Shown here one piece after another: positions 26,801 to 35,497 of a stretch of DNA of 64,000 bases. The stretch comes from an uncultured bacterium (lineage in GTDB: Bacteria > Planctomycetota > GCA-002687715), in assembly GCA_902826835.1 (NCBI GenBank), contig CADEGH010000019.1:1-64000 (forward strand), read 5' to 3'. Position 1 is the stretch's first letter; each line of letters starts with the position of its first letter. A program made the position numbers and the translations under genes. The notes under the pieces were generated by a model. The model was not told where the DNA came from. It saw only the letters and a list, made by a program, of their open reading frames with translations, and made no database searches.

Positions 26801-26921
26801 AGTCTCCCCCCGCACCCATAGGAGTGGGGCTCGCGGGAGAATGCGCGGACTTCCCGCGGGGAAAGGCTTCCCTCAGCGCTTGGTCCAGCAGGGTATCGAG
26901 GCGACCGGTCTCGGAGTTCAT
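23817..26921 (-). CDS. Membrane Ser/Thr protein kinase with TPR sensor tail
   Basis: 1034 aa. Cytoplasmic kinase domain: GEGGMGVVLAAKD glycine loop (59-71), VAVKVL with Lys81, catalytic HRDLKPAN (Asp178), DWG at 196-198 in place of DFG, and GTPAYMAPE activation-segment end. One membrane helix lies at about 355-376 (TLALSAAVLLGLAATFAGFVW). The rest is alpha-helical with many TPR units, for example AEAHCNLGTTLLRLGSYEEAVAHV and FERAIEAYREIGRRDP. This layout is common in Planctomycetota. It lies 115 bases downstream of an ECF-like sigma factor gene on the same strand, so the two likely form a signalling unit. The signal and targets are unknown. Confidence 0.9.
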   Translation of the reverse strand: MNSETGRLDTLLDQALREAFPRGKSAHSPASPTPMGAGGDSAEALPPKLGEYTLTHALGEGGMGVVLAAKDPKFGREVAVKVLRSRFAKDPELVRSFLEEARITSRLQHPGVVPVHDVGVDREGRPWFTMQRLRGDTLADRLNARERVTDDRAEFLRIFESVSETLAFAHAANAVHRDLKPANILLGAFGEVMVMDWGLARLGEDDAPARPATKATKPAIVGTPAYMAPELVRGEAAPLDPRPDVFGLGAILFEVITGRPPYVEETRGETILAASHAWLDDAHAHLEASGVDSELQELTRRCLEPVPAARFGDASQVLSSLRRYRTGLAARLKARELEVAEARARAAAEKKARRATLALSAAVLLGLAATFAGFVWRANEAAERRERVARLESDALSGIAAERGLASRSDPSDSGPWTRAQALAKAAAQSLQQIPEGQTASERFRLLAVDLDREHRRAQSLADDLAALADLEGHIGEEVDARAKVLHYESVFARILGEGVAADSLAFGRALGQHPRCEELMAGLDGWLSVSVALRDDERVRILSAAALAVDRDTLRAKVRAAVAENSARALFDLIEPVCAAAGEAGAARLLAAALVRQNERARALQVLRSAQAKDAGHSSIHHDLGVLLRAGSRAEIEEAARMFAMALAADPKSDHLRLDLAEVMLAMGQPKEALAHLGAMTAGESRPGFATVYRARARLAIGDPLGARDDLERVRTTLATHPEFAEALAFGYSEAKDLRTARELLETAVRAGQKKPSVLIELARLRGETGDPAAAIELLESFGSVPSALRAHHAYFLGLQLMRLGRLEEAVAAYREATVENPQFAEAHCNLGTTLLRLGSYEEAVAHVRKGHGLGIQQGSRWPYDSAAWVRAAEDHLGADQLLRHDASVARAASLGVLNRVAQLATVGGDFERAIEAYREIGRRDPAAAGDGPPNGARIAAALSHLSLAQGRDFDGPSRLESLQLFEGELLAWTRLQASDPAEAKSLAGSTLAWLRNGPGEWMRQLAVSEALEEAERLRWQAVRRQFLDLTTR

Positions 26922-27036
26922 GCGGAATCGGGCTCTTCGGCAACTACTCCAGGTTGGACCCCAGGGACTTTTCTAGACACGACCGATCACTTTTTCTCGG
27001 ATTCCGGTTGCGAGGCAGGCGGCCCCTGGTCCCAAG

Positions 27037-27723
27037 TCAGTTCCCCAACGCGGCCAGGGTCTCGGCCGCCTGCCCCTCCAGATCCTGCTTGCTCGCTGCC
27101 GGATAGTAGGTGGCCAACACCTCGAGGAACGCCCCTCGAAATTCCTTCCGAGCACTGGAGAGCAAAGGGTAGACCTGCTCCGGGGTCAGCCCCATTTCCG
27201 TCGCGATATCGCGCGAGGGCAGCCCGCGCCCGTAACACAGGTCGAGCGCCCGCAGACGACGCCCCGCGGCCACCGATCCCTCCGCTCTGCGTTCGAGCAG
27301 TTCCCGCGCTTCATGCGTCAACATGCGAGCCCACGCGGCATCAAACGCCCGCGCCGGCGACTCATCTCGGCTTTCCGATTCGAGCACTTCCTCCACGATC
27401 TCACCCGCCCGGTGGCGTTTCCGCTTCTTCTCCACTTCCGAGGCGACGTTGCGAGCGATTCCGTACAAAAACGCGCGGAACCCCCCGGGCCTCGAATCGT
27501 CCAGCCGTTCCAAGGCTCCCCCCACCCGGAAGCACTGCAAGAAGACTTCCTGGGCCCCCTCTTTGACTTCCTCTCCCTCCGACGAGGTCTTCCACCTCGC
27601 CGCCAGGTACGCCGACAACACCGGCTCGTACCGCCGCACGAAGGCATCGCGATCCTCGCGATCCCCCCCGGCTGCCCCGAGGACCAAAGTCCAACAAGTC
27701 GTTTCCCCGGCTCGTCCGGCCAT
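27037..27723 (-). CDS. ECF-like RNA polymerase sigma factor paired with the downstream kinase
   Basis: 228 aa from the ATG at 27721-27723 (MAGRAGETTCW); an upstream start at 27834 would add 37 residues not typical of the family. Region 2-like sequence: DAFVRRYEPVLSAYLAARWK, then EVKEGAQEVFLQCFR and GGFRAFLYGIARNVASEVEKK. Region 4-like sequence: LDLCYGRGLPSRDIATEMGL then TPEQVYPLLSSARKEFR, a helix-turn-helix. ECF-like factors next to Ser/Thr kinases are a recurring planctomycete arrangement. No anti-sigma gene is seen. It should direct RNA polymerase to a small regulon, possibly under kinase control. Confidence 0.8.
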   Translation of the reverse strand: MAGRAGETTCWTLVLGAAGGDREDRDAFVRRYEPVLSAYLAARWKTSSEGEEVKEGAQEVFLQCFRVGGALERLDDSRPGGFRAFLYGIARNVASEVEKKRKRHRAGEIVEEVLESESRDESPARAFDAAWARMLTHEARELLERRAEGSVAAGRRLRALDLCYGRGLPSRDIATEMGLTPEQVYPLLSSARKEFRGAFLEVLATYYPAASKQDLEGQAAETLAALGN

Positions 27724-27924
27724 GCGACCGAATTCTACCGCGACCGCCGAGGCACAGTGGTCCATCGACTCGTCACCGAAGTTGGCAACCGGCACGGAAC
27801 CCAAGCCGGGAAGAGGCAACGAATTCCACCGCAAGAAAAGTCACAGACCCGGCGGATTTTTGTGCCAAACGTGCCATCCGAATCAACATGAAGGGTAAAG
27901 AAACCATCCATCAGGGAGCGCTCC

Positions 27925-28992
27925 GTGACACCCAAAACCCGCCCGCTCGTCCTCGTTGCCATGTTCGCCCTTCTGGGGCTGTCAGCTCCCTTGGTCTCCC
28001 AAGAAGACCCCTTTGGCCTCGTAGTTTTCCACAACACCACCATGAGTTCCATCACGCTCTTTGGCGGGAAAATGGTAACCCGCGACGGCACTGTCGACCT
28101 TTCGCAAGCATCCTGGACCTTCGATCCCAACAGCGGTGCAAGGCTGCAGATCAACGACAAAGACCTCTTCGCCAAGACGTTCCAGGGCTCGATCCTTACC
28201 GAGGAAGGCTCGACGAACTGGACGTGGACCTACTCACCGAAGGACTCATCCGGCACGTTCAGCCTCCAATGCGACAATTCCTTGCTCAGACAGCACTACG
28301 AAAGCCTGGCCAAGGTCCCACGACTCGGAGTCTTCATGGAGGTCGCTCCGAAGGGAGTGTTGGTGACGAAGCTACCCCCAGCCTCCCCTGCCGGTCGTGC
28401 CGGAATCCGCGTTGGAGACGTCCTGACCCGAGTGAGCGGATCGAAGATCACGGACCCTGAATCCGTCTCCCGCTCCTTGGCGTCCCGAAGTCCTGGGCAA
28501 ACCGTGACGGTCTCCGCGCTTCGATCTGGCGTGCCCATGAGCTTCAACGTCGTACTAGGGCAGGCCGCAGTAATTCCACCTGCCCTTACAGGTCCTACTA
28601 CCGAGGCGGTTGCATTCGCGGTTGGAAAGGCCATTCTCGGCGCGGCGGCGTGGCACGTGGCGTTGGACGTCTACAACGAGTCTTCCGATGACCTGTTGGA
28701 GGTGCTGATGAAAGAAGCCGTGCTTCAGCTGGCCCGCGAGGCTTTGGTTGCGGCCATGACCTCCGCGGTCGGTGACTTGGGACCCAGTCTCTCGTCGCAA
28801 GATCGCACAATCGTCGGATCATTCTTGTCCTCCGTGGTACGCGGAGAAGCCCCATCTATCCCCCAAACCGATGGCTCAGGAGCCATCAGCAGACTGCTAG
28901 TAGCCAACGGGCTCGCCACCTCCACCGCAGAGAGAATCGCTTCGAGCGTCGCCACGATTGCTCGTAGAATTGGATCTCGACCAACCAAATGA
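27925..28992 (+). CDS. Exported PDZ-domain protein
   Basis: 355 aa; start is a GTG at 27925 with GGGAG upstream, giving a signal peptide (TRPLVLVAMFALLGLSAPLV). Residues about 30-130 are a beta-rich domain I do not recognise (ITLFGGKMVTRDGTVDLSQ). A PDZ domain occupies about 132-211: LGVFMEVAPKGVLVTKLPP, SPAGRAGIRVGDVLTRVSGS. The C-terminal 130 residues are helical with no protease triad, so it is a PDZ adaptor rather than a DegP-like protease. Transcribed away from the sigma factor gene at 27723; next gene overlaps nothing but follows within 70 bases. Confidence 0.7.
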   Translation: MTPKTRPLVLVAMFALLGLSAPLVSQEDPFGLVVFHNTTMSSITLFGGKMVTRDGTVDLSQASWTFDPNSGARLQINDKDLFAKTFQGSILTEEGSTNWTWTYSPKDSSGTFSLQCDNSLLRQHYESLAKVPRLGVFMEVAPKGVLVTKLPPASPAGRAGIRVGDVLTRVSGSKITDPESVSRSLASRSPGQTVTVSALRSGVPMSFNVVLGQAAVIPPALTGPTTEAVAFAVGKAILGAAAWHVALDVYNESSDDLLEVLMKEAVLQLAREALVAAMTSAVGDLGPSLSSQDRTIVGSFLSSVVRGEAPSIPQTDGSGAISRLLVANGLATSTAERIASSVATIARRIGSRPTK

Positions 28993-29059
28993 AACACAAA
29001 GTAATAAACACTTCGTACATCCCATTGACCATGGCTCCGCCAAGGCAGCCACAAGAAAA

Positions 29060-30424
29060 ATGAGCCTTATGCACAACATCATAACTTACACTCTTGTCAG
29101 TACACTGCTTTTTGTTTCGCAAGTGCCTTCCCAGTCACTTCCCCCTGGTACAGTCCTAGCCTGCTACGAATCCAGCACAATTTGCTTGTTTCCCGCTACA
29201 GTCGGACCAAACGTACTCCTTGCCCCGAACCTGAGCCATTCCGCTTACTGCATGGTTCCAGACACTACTAGCTCGAACCAAGGAACAAGCATATTGGTAG
29301 CGGGTAGAGCGTCACTGGACGCGAGTCTGTCCCGAGTCAACATTACATACAACAGCATTACCAACAGCTACTCGACCACAACCGCACTAATTGCTACATC
29401 ACTATGGGGTGGGTCAGTTCGAGACCCGGCAAATCTCGCTTGGGACAATTCAACATCAACACTGTTAATATTTGACAGGTACACCGATGCCGTCTTCAGA
29501 ATAAATCCGACAAACGGGGCCCAAAGCTTGGTCTACGACGGTACCACGAACGACTGGGGTAACAGCCTACAGTGCGGCAGTGTCGACCCTGCGACGGGGG
29601 ATATCTATGTCGCAGGCGGAACTGTACCAAGAGTCTGGAAACTACCGTCCACTGCGACCATGGCGACTACGCCCGTAGTAGCGGTTACCAACCTTCCAGC
29701 CACTCCCGTAGACATCAAGTTTGACCCCATAAACACTACGGAATTCATTGTATTCTGCACCACGCAAGCGACAAAGCATACGATAACCAACTCAACCAGC
29801 TCACCGATAACTTATATTGCCAACGGAGTAATCAGTAATTTCATTCGCGCCGCGGCCTCAGACCAGTTCGGAGACTTTCTTGTAGCTGCCGCTCCGTCCG
29901 GCTGCTGCTCAAACGGAACACTGGTATCAGTTCCCAATCCTGTCGGACAACCACCGATCGGCGGAGTCTCCGTCGTTGGAGTCCCACGAGTGCCATGTTG
30001 GTCCACGGCAACATCTTTAGACATCATATGCATAGGAGCCTCGCAGACGCCGTTCACCCTTTATGTTACGCCAAATCTGATGGGACAAGGCAGTGGCCTA
30101 TTCACGGCGCGATTGCCGTACGGGGTAGCGTCTGGAGCGACTCTACTCTCGGCATCTACCGGACTTCCTGCGGGAACCGGCCTGTTCGTCGGCCTGTATC
30201 CGGATCCGCTCTTCTTCTCGGTCCTGCAGTTTCTTTATTCCGCCCCTCAGCCCGGTCACCCCTTCAGATGGTCGACAAGTAATCCGTCGCTCTGGCCCAA
30301 TTATCCGCTGGCAATACCAGCAAGTACGATTGGTCCGAGCACAACTCTCGATTTCGTACTCATAGGATTCGATGCGGCCGGAAACTTCTCCGGACACAGC
30401 AACATCGTACGAGCCAGTTGGTAA
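29060..30424 (+). CDS. Secreted hypothetical protein, beta-propeller-like
   Basis: 454 aa from the ATG at 29060 (MSLMHNIITYTLVSTLLFVS signal segment); an ATG at 29069 is also possible. A longer frame back to 28958 overlaps the PDZ gene and is less likely. The body is Ser/Thr/Asn-rich with repeated strand patterns such as NLAWDNSTSTLLIFDRYTD and CGSVDPATGDIYVAGG that resemble NHL or YVTN-type beta-propellers. The last 80 residues form the beta-sandwich seen at the end of many planctomycete exported proteins. Base composition is clearly more AT-rich than in the flanking respiratory genes. Confidence 0.6.
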   Translation: MSLMHNIITYTLVSTLLFVSQVPSQSLPPGTVLACYESSTICLFPATVGPNVLLAPNLSHSAYCMVPDTTSSNQGTSILVAGRASLDASLSRVNITYNSITNSYSTTTALIATSLWGGSVRDPANLAWDNSTSTLLIFDRYTDAVFRINPTNGAQSLVYDGTTNDWGNSLQCGSVDPATGDIYVAGGTVPRVWKLPSTATMATTPVVAVTNLPATPVDIKFDPINTTEFIVFCTTQATKHTITNSTSSPITYIANGVISNFIRAAASDQFGDFLVAAAPSGCCSNGTLVSVPNPVGQPPIGGVSVVGVPRVPCWSTATSLDIICIGASQTPFTLYVTPNLMGQGSGLFTARLPYGVASGATLLSASTGLPAGTGLFVGLYPDPLFFSVLQFLYSAPQPGHPFRWSTSNPSLWPNYPLAIPASTIGPSTTLDFVLIGFDAAGNFSGHSNIVRASW

Positions 30425-30459
30425 AGATCTCTCTGCATCGAAACATCGATTGAACAGCT

Positions 30460-32979
30460 CTACCGACCAAGTGCTCTTCGTGCCTCCTCCTCGGACTTGC
30501 GGAGGGCCTCCTGGATATCCTCGTCTTCCGCGTCGATTGTCAGTATCTCCCGACAAAGCTCTATGGCCTTCAACCAGTTGGCGGATCGCATCTCCAGCTC
30601 AAGCATGAGCCGCCGAATCTTTTCCGACTTCGGTTCCTTGCGATCCCAAATCTCAAGAACCATCCTACCAATTTCTATCGGCCCGTACTTCACGAGTGTT
30701 GGAGCGATCTTGGCGATGTGGGTCGAGGATGTCCGCGAGTCGGCCAACAAAACAAAGACTTTATTTGCTAGTCGATCATACAACCCTACGCGTCTCCCCG
30801 CCTCGGGTTGCTGAAACTCACTCGCAAGTACCATGATTTCGAGCTGTAGAGCGGAATGCCAGGCTGTCGGCAGCAAGGAGCCAACTGATTGAGCCTTCGC
30901 GCAATCAGCCAGTATTGCGTCTCTAAGGGGAGCCGAATTTCCACCGGCAGCCTTATCGGCACGGGCAATCTCTCCCAAATTCGCTACCGCTCGAACATGA
31001 TAGAAATAACCATCCGGGTACTTGGCAATGACCTTGTCCAACTCGGTAGCGCCCGCTTTTCCCTTGGTCCAAGGGCGCGTCAGCAGCATAGTTGTCGATA
31101 CGCCCACGATTCCCATCGTGTAGTCCAAGGCAATCGCAGCATATGGGATATCTTGAATAGCACTCGCGTAATCTCCCTTCGTCGCTTTCTTCATTACGAT
31201 ATAAGCTTTCAGCATCATCTTAATTACTTCTGATAATTCAATGTCGTCAGAAGGAGCCTCTGTAGCGGTCATCATTGCCACAAAAAATTCTCTGTTGATG
31301 CCAGCTACTGTGGCAACCGATGTATTGCGTAGTTCATCAAGCGTAGACATAGCCGCAGTTCTGTTTCCCGTCAAGAATTGACTCCACGCGAGTGCGAGGC
31401 CCGGCCTTGGATCGTCAGGATACAGAGAGCGCAGAACCAAGACTTCATCAGAAATTGCGCCAAAACGACCAGTCTGCAAGAGGGTCATCAATTTGGATCG
31501 TCGCGCTCTGAGATTGCGAGGGTCCGCAGCAATCGACTTGGTTAGAAGGTCAATCCGCTTGTCGATAGATTCGCTGCAGAGAGCAGCCGCATACATTCGA
31601 TCACTCGGCGACAGTTCCTCTGAATTCGCGAGCCGGTGCAGTTTCTCTATTCTATTCGCGCTGCCCAATGATATTGAGGCGGAGTCGATCAACACCAACT
31701 CACCGCGATCGCGCTGCTCTCCACTATTCATGAGCTCTTCGATTAGCTTGATGATCGGATCGCTGATTTCACCACGCTTCGCCGCGGATATCTCCGCTTC
31801 CAAGAACACCAATTCGCTCCCGATCGTCTCTCGGGCCTCCGTCGACAGCCCCTCCACTCCGGCTTGAGCGGAGTCGAAGTCACCTCTGTCAAACAGAGAC
31901 TTGAGCGACTCGAATTCGCGATTTATTTCACTGCGTTTCGACTGTTCTCGCGCCAATTTTTCTTTGGACTGCGATTCTCGAATCGTTGACCATACAATGA
32001 CTCCGATGCTCACGAACAAAGCTATCGCCAGGATCGCCAAGGTGATAATCGGGTGACGACGCACGACTTTCTCGACACGCTTGCTCAGCGTGACGTGGCG
32101 TCCGACAACGCGCTCGTTCCGCAGAAGCCTCCCGAGGTCGTCTGCCATCGCCTTCGCACTGATGTAACGATATTCGACCCGCTTTTCCAGTGCGGTCTCG
32201 AGAATGGATTCCAATCCCAAGGGAATCCCCCGTCCAACTCGTGGAGCGGGCTCCTCGGAGGTCAAGACCTCGAGCAGGCGAATCTCGGAGCTCGCGACAA
32301 ATGGTCGCTGACCAACGATGAGCTCGTAAAGCAAGACCCCCAAACTAAATACGTCGGAAGCTGGAGTTGCAGGATCTCCTCGAACTCTCTCCGGAGCAAG
32401 GTAGTAAATTGTCCCTGGAACTTGTCCTCGCTTGGTCAGCTCCGCATTGCTCGCATAATGAGAGAATCCGAAATCAACCAATACGGGAACACCGTTGCGA
32501 ATAATGACATTCTGCGGCTTGATGTCTCTGTGAATTATTCCCTGATCGTGTACCAGTGAGAGAGTATGCGCGAGATTTTCGATCAACCCGCAGACACTAC
32601 TCCAGCGCTGCTGTGATATCGTTTCATCACTATTGTCATGATTGCCTACGGACGCGATGCTCTGACCTTCAACGAGCTCCATACAGAGCCACGATTCTCC
32701 GGGAGTCGAGCTGTAGTCGATCAGCCTGCAGACTCCAGGAAGTGCCAATTTTTCGAGTGAGTGCACTTCTCGGCGATGGCGCTCGAGAGAGTTCTCATCC
32801 AGAATTTCGCTTGCCTTCGGAATTTTCAGCGCGACGACTTGTTTTGTAGCGTCATCGAAGGCTTTGTATACTTCTCCCTGCCCGCCTTCTCCGAGACTTT
32901 CCATGATGCGGAATCGCTCGAACATCAGCATTCCGCACGATAGTGACCCGGCCTTCATTCGGTTATCTGGTGGCTTCAT
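30460..32979 (-). CDS. Membrane Ser/Thr protein kinase with helical repeat tail
   Basis: 839 aa. Kinase domain: SLGEGGQGEVYKAFDD, VALKIP lysine, HRDIKPQNVII, VDFGFSHYA (canonical DFG) and GTIYYLAPERV. One membrane helix lies at about 313-335 (IITLAILAIALFVSIGVIVW). The C-terminal 480 residues are helical with weak TPR-like units (DFDSAQAGVEGLSTEARETI and NWLKAIELCREILTIDAEDE). The start overlaps the stop of the preceding sigma factor gene by ATGA. Codon use is AT-richer than that of the other kinase at 23817-26921, so the pair looks separately acquired. Confidence 0.88.
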   Translation of the reverse strand: MKPPDNRMKAGSLSCGMLMFERFRIMESLGEGGQGEVYKAFDDATKQVVALKIPKASEILDENSLERHRREVHSLEKLALPGVCRLIDYSSTPGESWLCMELVEGQSIASVGNHDNSDETISQQRWSSVCGLIENLAHTLSLVHDQGIIHRDIKPQNVIIRNGVPVLVDFGFSHYASNAELTKRGQVPGTIYYLAPERVRGDPATPASDVFSLGVLLYELIVGQRPFVASSEIRLLEVLTSEEPAPRVGRGIPLGLESILETALEKRVEYRYISAKAMADDLGRLLRNERVVGRHVTLSKRVEKVVRRHPIITLAILAIALFVSIGVIVWSTIRESQSKEKLAREQSKRSEINREFESLKSLFDRGDFDSAQAGVEGLSTEARETIGSELVFLEAEISAAKRGEISDPIIKLIEELMNSGEQRDRGELVLIDSASISLGSANRIEKLHRLANSEELSPSDRMYAAALCSESIDKRIDLLTKSIAADPRNLRARRSKLMTLLQTGRFGAISDEVLVLRSLYPDDPRPGLALAWSQFLTGNRTAAMSTLDELRNTSVATVAGINREFFVAMMTATEAPSDDIELSEVIKMMLKAYIVMKKATKGDYASAIQDIPYAAIALDYTMGIVGVSTTMLLTRPWTKGKAGATELDKVIAKYPDGYFYHVRAVANLGEIARADKAAGGNSAPLRDAILADCAKAQSVGSLLPTAWHSALQLEIMVLASEFQQPEAGRRVGLYDRLANKVFVLLADSRTSSTHIAKIAPTLVKYGPIEIGRMVLEIWDRKEPKSEKIRRLMLELEMRSANWLKAIELCREILTIDAEDEDIQEALRKSEEEARRALGR

Positions 32980-33587
32980 AGTTCCGCCTCAAGTTCGAAC
33001 AGTCCTCCACTCTCTTTCTTCAAACGCCTCATGAGATCTCTTCTTGTTTTTTTCACCTCATCCATCGAGAGATCGAGCGCTGAGGCCATATCAGGGTTGG
33101 ACTTTCCTTCGATGAGACCAATCAAGACTTGATTTTGTTCTACAGACAAATTGAGTTCCTTGATGGTTCTCTCGATATGAGCATAGCGCTCTCTCTTCAT
33201 GAGCTTGTAGCTCGCGGTACGCTCGAGGCCGGCAATCGAGTCTTCATTGGCATGGTTCAAGAGTCTGTTTTGATTATTGATCATGGCCCTGAAATGTTCT
33301 TGGCATACACGCTTTGCCACTCCGATAAACCAGCTCCTGAAGTGCCCTCTTGCGGGATCAAATTTTGTCGAGTAGATCTCCATGACTCTCAAGATTGCTC
33401 CCTGACGCACTTCCTCCCTGTCTTCGGATGATTGAATGCCCGAGTACCGTGTCGCCTGTAGCCACACGACTAATACAGGAAGCATCAACTCGATCATTCT
33501 CGGCAAGTTGTCCGTGCCTGTTGTTGAATCACTACATAGGCGCGACAGCTGCCGGTCGAGATCTTCAATTCTCTCTTCGTATTCCAT
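32976..33587 (-). CDS. ECF-like sigma factor translationally coupled to the kinase
   Basis: 203 aa from the ATG at 33585-33587 (MEYEERIEDLDRQLS), with AGGA about nine bases upstream; an upstream start at 33632 is possible but weaker. Region 2: EDREEVRQGAILRVMEIYS then GHFRSWFIGVAKRVCQEHFR. Region 4: LNLSVEQNQVLIGLIEGKSN and PDMASALDLSMDEVKKTRRD (helix-turn-helix). The stop overlaps the kinase ATG by four bases, so both products are made together. It lies 251 bases downstream of the CRISPR cmr operon on the same strand. Confidence 0.8.
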   Translation of the reverse strand: MEYEERIEDLDRQLSRLCSDSTTGTDNLPRMIELMLPVLVVWLQATRYSGIQSSEDREEVRQGAILRVMEIYSTKFDPARGHFRSWFIGVAKRVCQEHFRAMINNQNRLLNHANEDSIAGLERTASYKLMKRERYAHIERTIKELNLSVEQNQVLIGLIEGKSNPDMASALDLSMDEVKKTRRDLMRRLKKESGGLFELEAEL

Positions 33588-33838
33588 CGTTGAATCCTGT
33601 TGATGAGAAATCCAGAAGTTTGGAAAACGCACGCTCCCGGGAGGGCTGGATCTCCAGCCAAGAATTCACGGGCTGGTCGGCATTTAATAGGGCATGGCTA
33701 TTGCCCATGCTTCATGCCTCACTTCTCAGTCATTTTATTCAGCAGCTGTTTGAGATCAAGGTCCGGGTTCGAGGCCGTAGGATTGAGCACGCCAGCTCCG
33801 ACAGGAGCATAGGTCGGGCGTCGGGGTGTTGGGGGACG
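33588..33838. other. Gap between cmr operon end and sigma factor gene
   Basis: 251 bases without a supported gene or CRISPR-like repeat. A weak GGGCA/TGCCC hairpin near 33689-33705 followed on the minus strand by TATTAAA could help end the cmr transcript. The rest should hold the sigma/kinase promoter, which I could not pin down. Confidence 0.4.
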
Positions 33839-35497
33839 TCAGTGGTCGAGGGCAAGACCGGGACCATACTGCCCGCGATCGAAGTAGGGCACGAGGATCC
33901 TGCGGAATAGACGGGCATTGACCGCTCGCCCGGCCAGGAAAGCTAGGGTGGCTGGTCCTTTAATGGCGATGATGAGCCCGGTCTGTTTCGGAAAGCGGCT
34001 CGGGATGCGACTCATCATGTCGCGCAGCTGGCGCGCCGCCCCGGGTCCGTGCCTGCGCTCAAGGATCACGTCGGAAGTCACCACGATGCGCCCGATGATC
34101 GGCTCTGCCGCTACTCTTGCCAGCGATTCCCAGTCGGGTTCACCCCGGTCTGCCGCGAGGTAAATCGCGACCATCCCGACGCTCATGTCCGCAGGCTCCG
34201 GTAGTTTGGTGACCCGATCGAAGTAATCGGCGCCGGCATCGCCTCCCGACTGGGCTGCGACGAGATCGAAGCCCGACTCCCGTGCGTTCAAGACTTCGAA
34301 GTCGGCCCGGTGCGCACCCCACGAGTGGCCGAACAAGAAAAAAGCCTGGAGCGGGGCCTTTCCATGGAGAACGTTGCGGACGGGCCGCACTCCGATCTGA
34401 TCCTCGGTCAGCGTGGTGGCCAGCCTTGAGACCCTTTGTTGAAGCCCGGGCCAGTCAACCGGTTCGAGAGGCGAGTGGGGCGGGATCCGCTTGAGGAACG
34501 GCGCAGGTGCGAGTTTGAAGGCGCGGATCTCGGGTCTATCCGGGTTCTCCGGTGCGAGTGTCGCCACGTCGCCCAGGAGTGCCCGTTCCACCCGATCACC
34601 CTCGGCCTCCTGATCGGCATTGAGATACGCGATCCGTAGCAGGGGGCGAACTTGGGCTTCCTTTTTCACTTCGAAGCGCCCGTATCCGACCGCCGTCTTG
34701 GCACCGATTCCCATAAGTGCTAACGCGGAGCCCAGGATTTCGAGTCCATCCTGCGCACTCTGCGGGCCAGCGCCCGGACGAGACAAGACTCGAAACTCGT
34801 AGACGGTGCCTCGAGGAACCGTGAGGAACTTCACGGGAATGGGGTCATCGATCGGAAGTGCCTCCATCCGTTCGTCACCGACCTTCGTGTCCCGGTAGTA
34901 CCCAGGCAGGTGAACATTGACGATGTCGGCTTCGAGTCCCCAGCGACTGTCCGTTATGCGCGGATAGGCCGGCAGGAAAACCAGGGCGCCAACCCTGGCC
35001 TCGTCACCTCCCATCTCATTTCCGAACAGGCCTACCAGGGTTTCGGTATTCAGGCCGACCAATCTGCCGTAGGCTCGGCACAGGCCTTTGAGACTCGAAC
35101 CGAGAATGACTGGCACGCCGCTCGTGAAATCGATGGAAATCCCGGGCGCCAGCGGATGGAATGCCCCGAGACCAAAGGTCAGCCTCGAACTCGTTTTCCA
35201 CCTGGCCGATCGAGCACTGCCTCCCGATCGTGAGGTCGATTGCAAGAGCCTATCCAGACGAGCGTGGATCTCCGATATCATTTCCAGGTGGGGCTTAAGG
35301 GTCGGAATCGCCGCGTTCACTCGTTCCTGCAGCCGATCGGAAGAACCGGGGCTCTTCGTTCCCCAAATCGGCAGGTAGCGATCAAACACGAGTGACGCGT
35401 TGGGCGGGCTATTATCGGTTTTCTCCTCGCGCCGAGTCAGGAACTCGATGACCGACGAACGCAGCGCCATCGGGGGAAGCTTGCTCCAGTCAATCAT
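33839..35497 (-). CDS. cmr6: Cmr6 RAMP protein fused to a C-terminal SAVED-like domain
   Basis: 552 aa; typical Cmr6 is roughly half to two thirds of this. Residues 1-280 are Cmr6: GLGAFHPLAPGISIDFTSGV and PVILGSSLKGLCRAYGRL in the RAMP core, and the family-ending LMGIGAKTAVGYGRF at 261-275. Residues about 290-552 are extra. They read like a SAVED domain: LQAFFLFGHSWG, a central DMSVGMVAIYLAADRG, IIGRIVVTSD, ARQLRDMMSRI, then the C-terminal LIIAIKGPATLAFLAGRAVN and LVPYFDRGQYGPGL, which match the phosphate-site and Gly-rich end of SAVED sensors. SAVED domains bind cyclic oligonucleotides in CBASS and type III CRISPR effectors. Cmr6 caps the type III-B complex. The domain call is by pattern recognition. 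The start overlaps the cmr5 stop by ATGA. Confidence 0.82.
   Translation of the reverse strand: MIDWSKLPPMALRSSVIEFLTRREEKTDNSPPNASLVFDRYLPIWGTKSPGSSDRLQERVNAAIPTLKPHLEMISEIHARLDRLLQSTSRSGGSARSARWKTSSRLTFGLGAFHPLAPGISIDFTSGVPVILGSSLKGLCRAYGRLVGLNTETLVGLFGNEMGGDEARVGALVFLPAYPRITDSRWGLEADIVNVHLPGYYRDTKVGDERMEALPIDDPIPVKFLTVPRGTVYEFRVLSRPGAGPQSAQDGLEILGSALALMGIGAKTAVGYGRFEVKKEAQVRPLLRIAYLNADQEAEGDRVERALLGDVATLAPENPDRPEIRAFKLAPAPFLKRIPPHSPLEPVDWPGLQQRVSRLATTLTEDQIGVRPVRNVLHGKAPLQAFFLFGHSWGAHRADFEVLNARESGFDLVAAQSGGDAGADYFDRVTKLPEPADMSVGMVAIYLAADRGEPDWESLARVAAEPIIGRIVVTSDVILERRHGPGAARQLRDMMSRIPSRFPKQTGLIIAIKGPATLAFLAGRAVNARLFRRILVPYFDRGQYGPGLALDH

Noticed and set aside
33680..33710. Hairpin GGGCA/TGCCC with AT-rich tail as cmr terminator
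   Set aside because: Only five pairs and no clear T run; kept as a weak note in the gap description.
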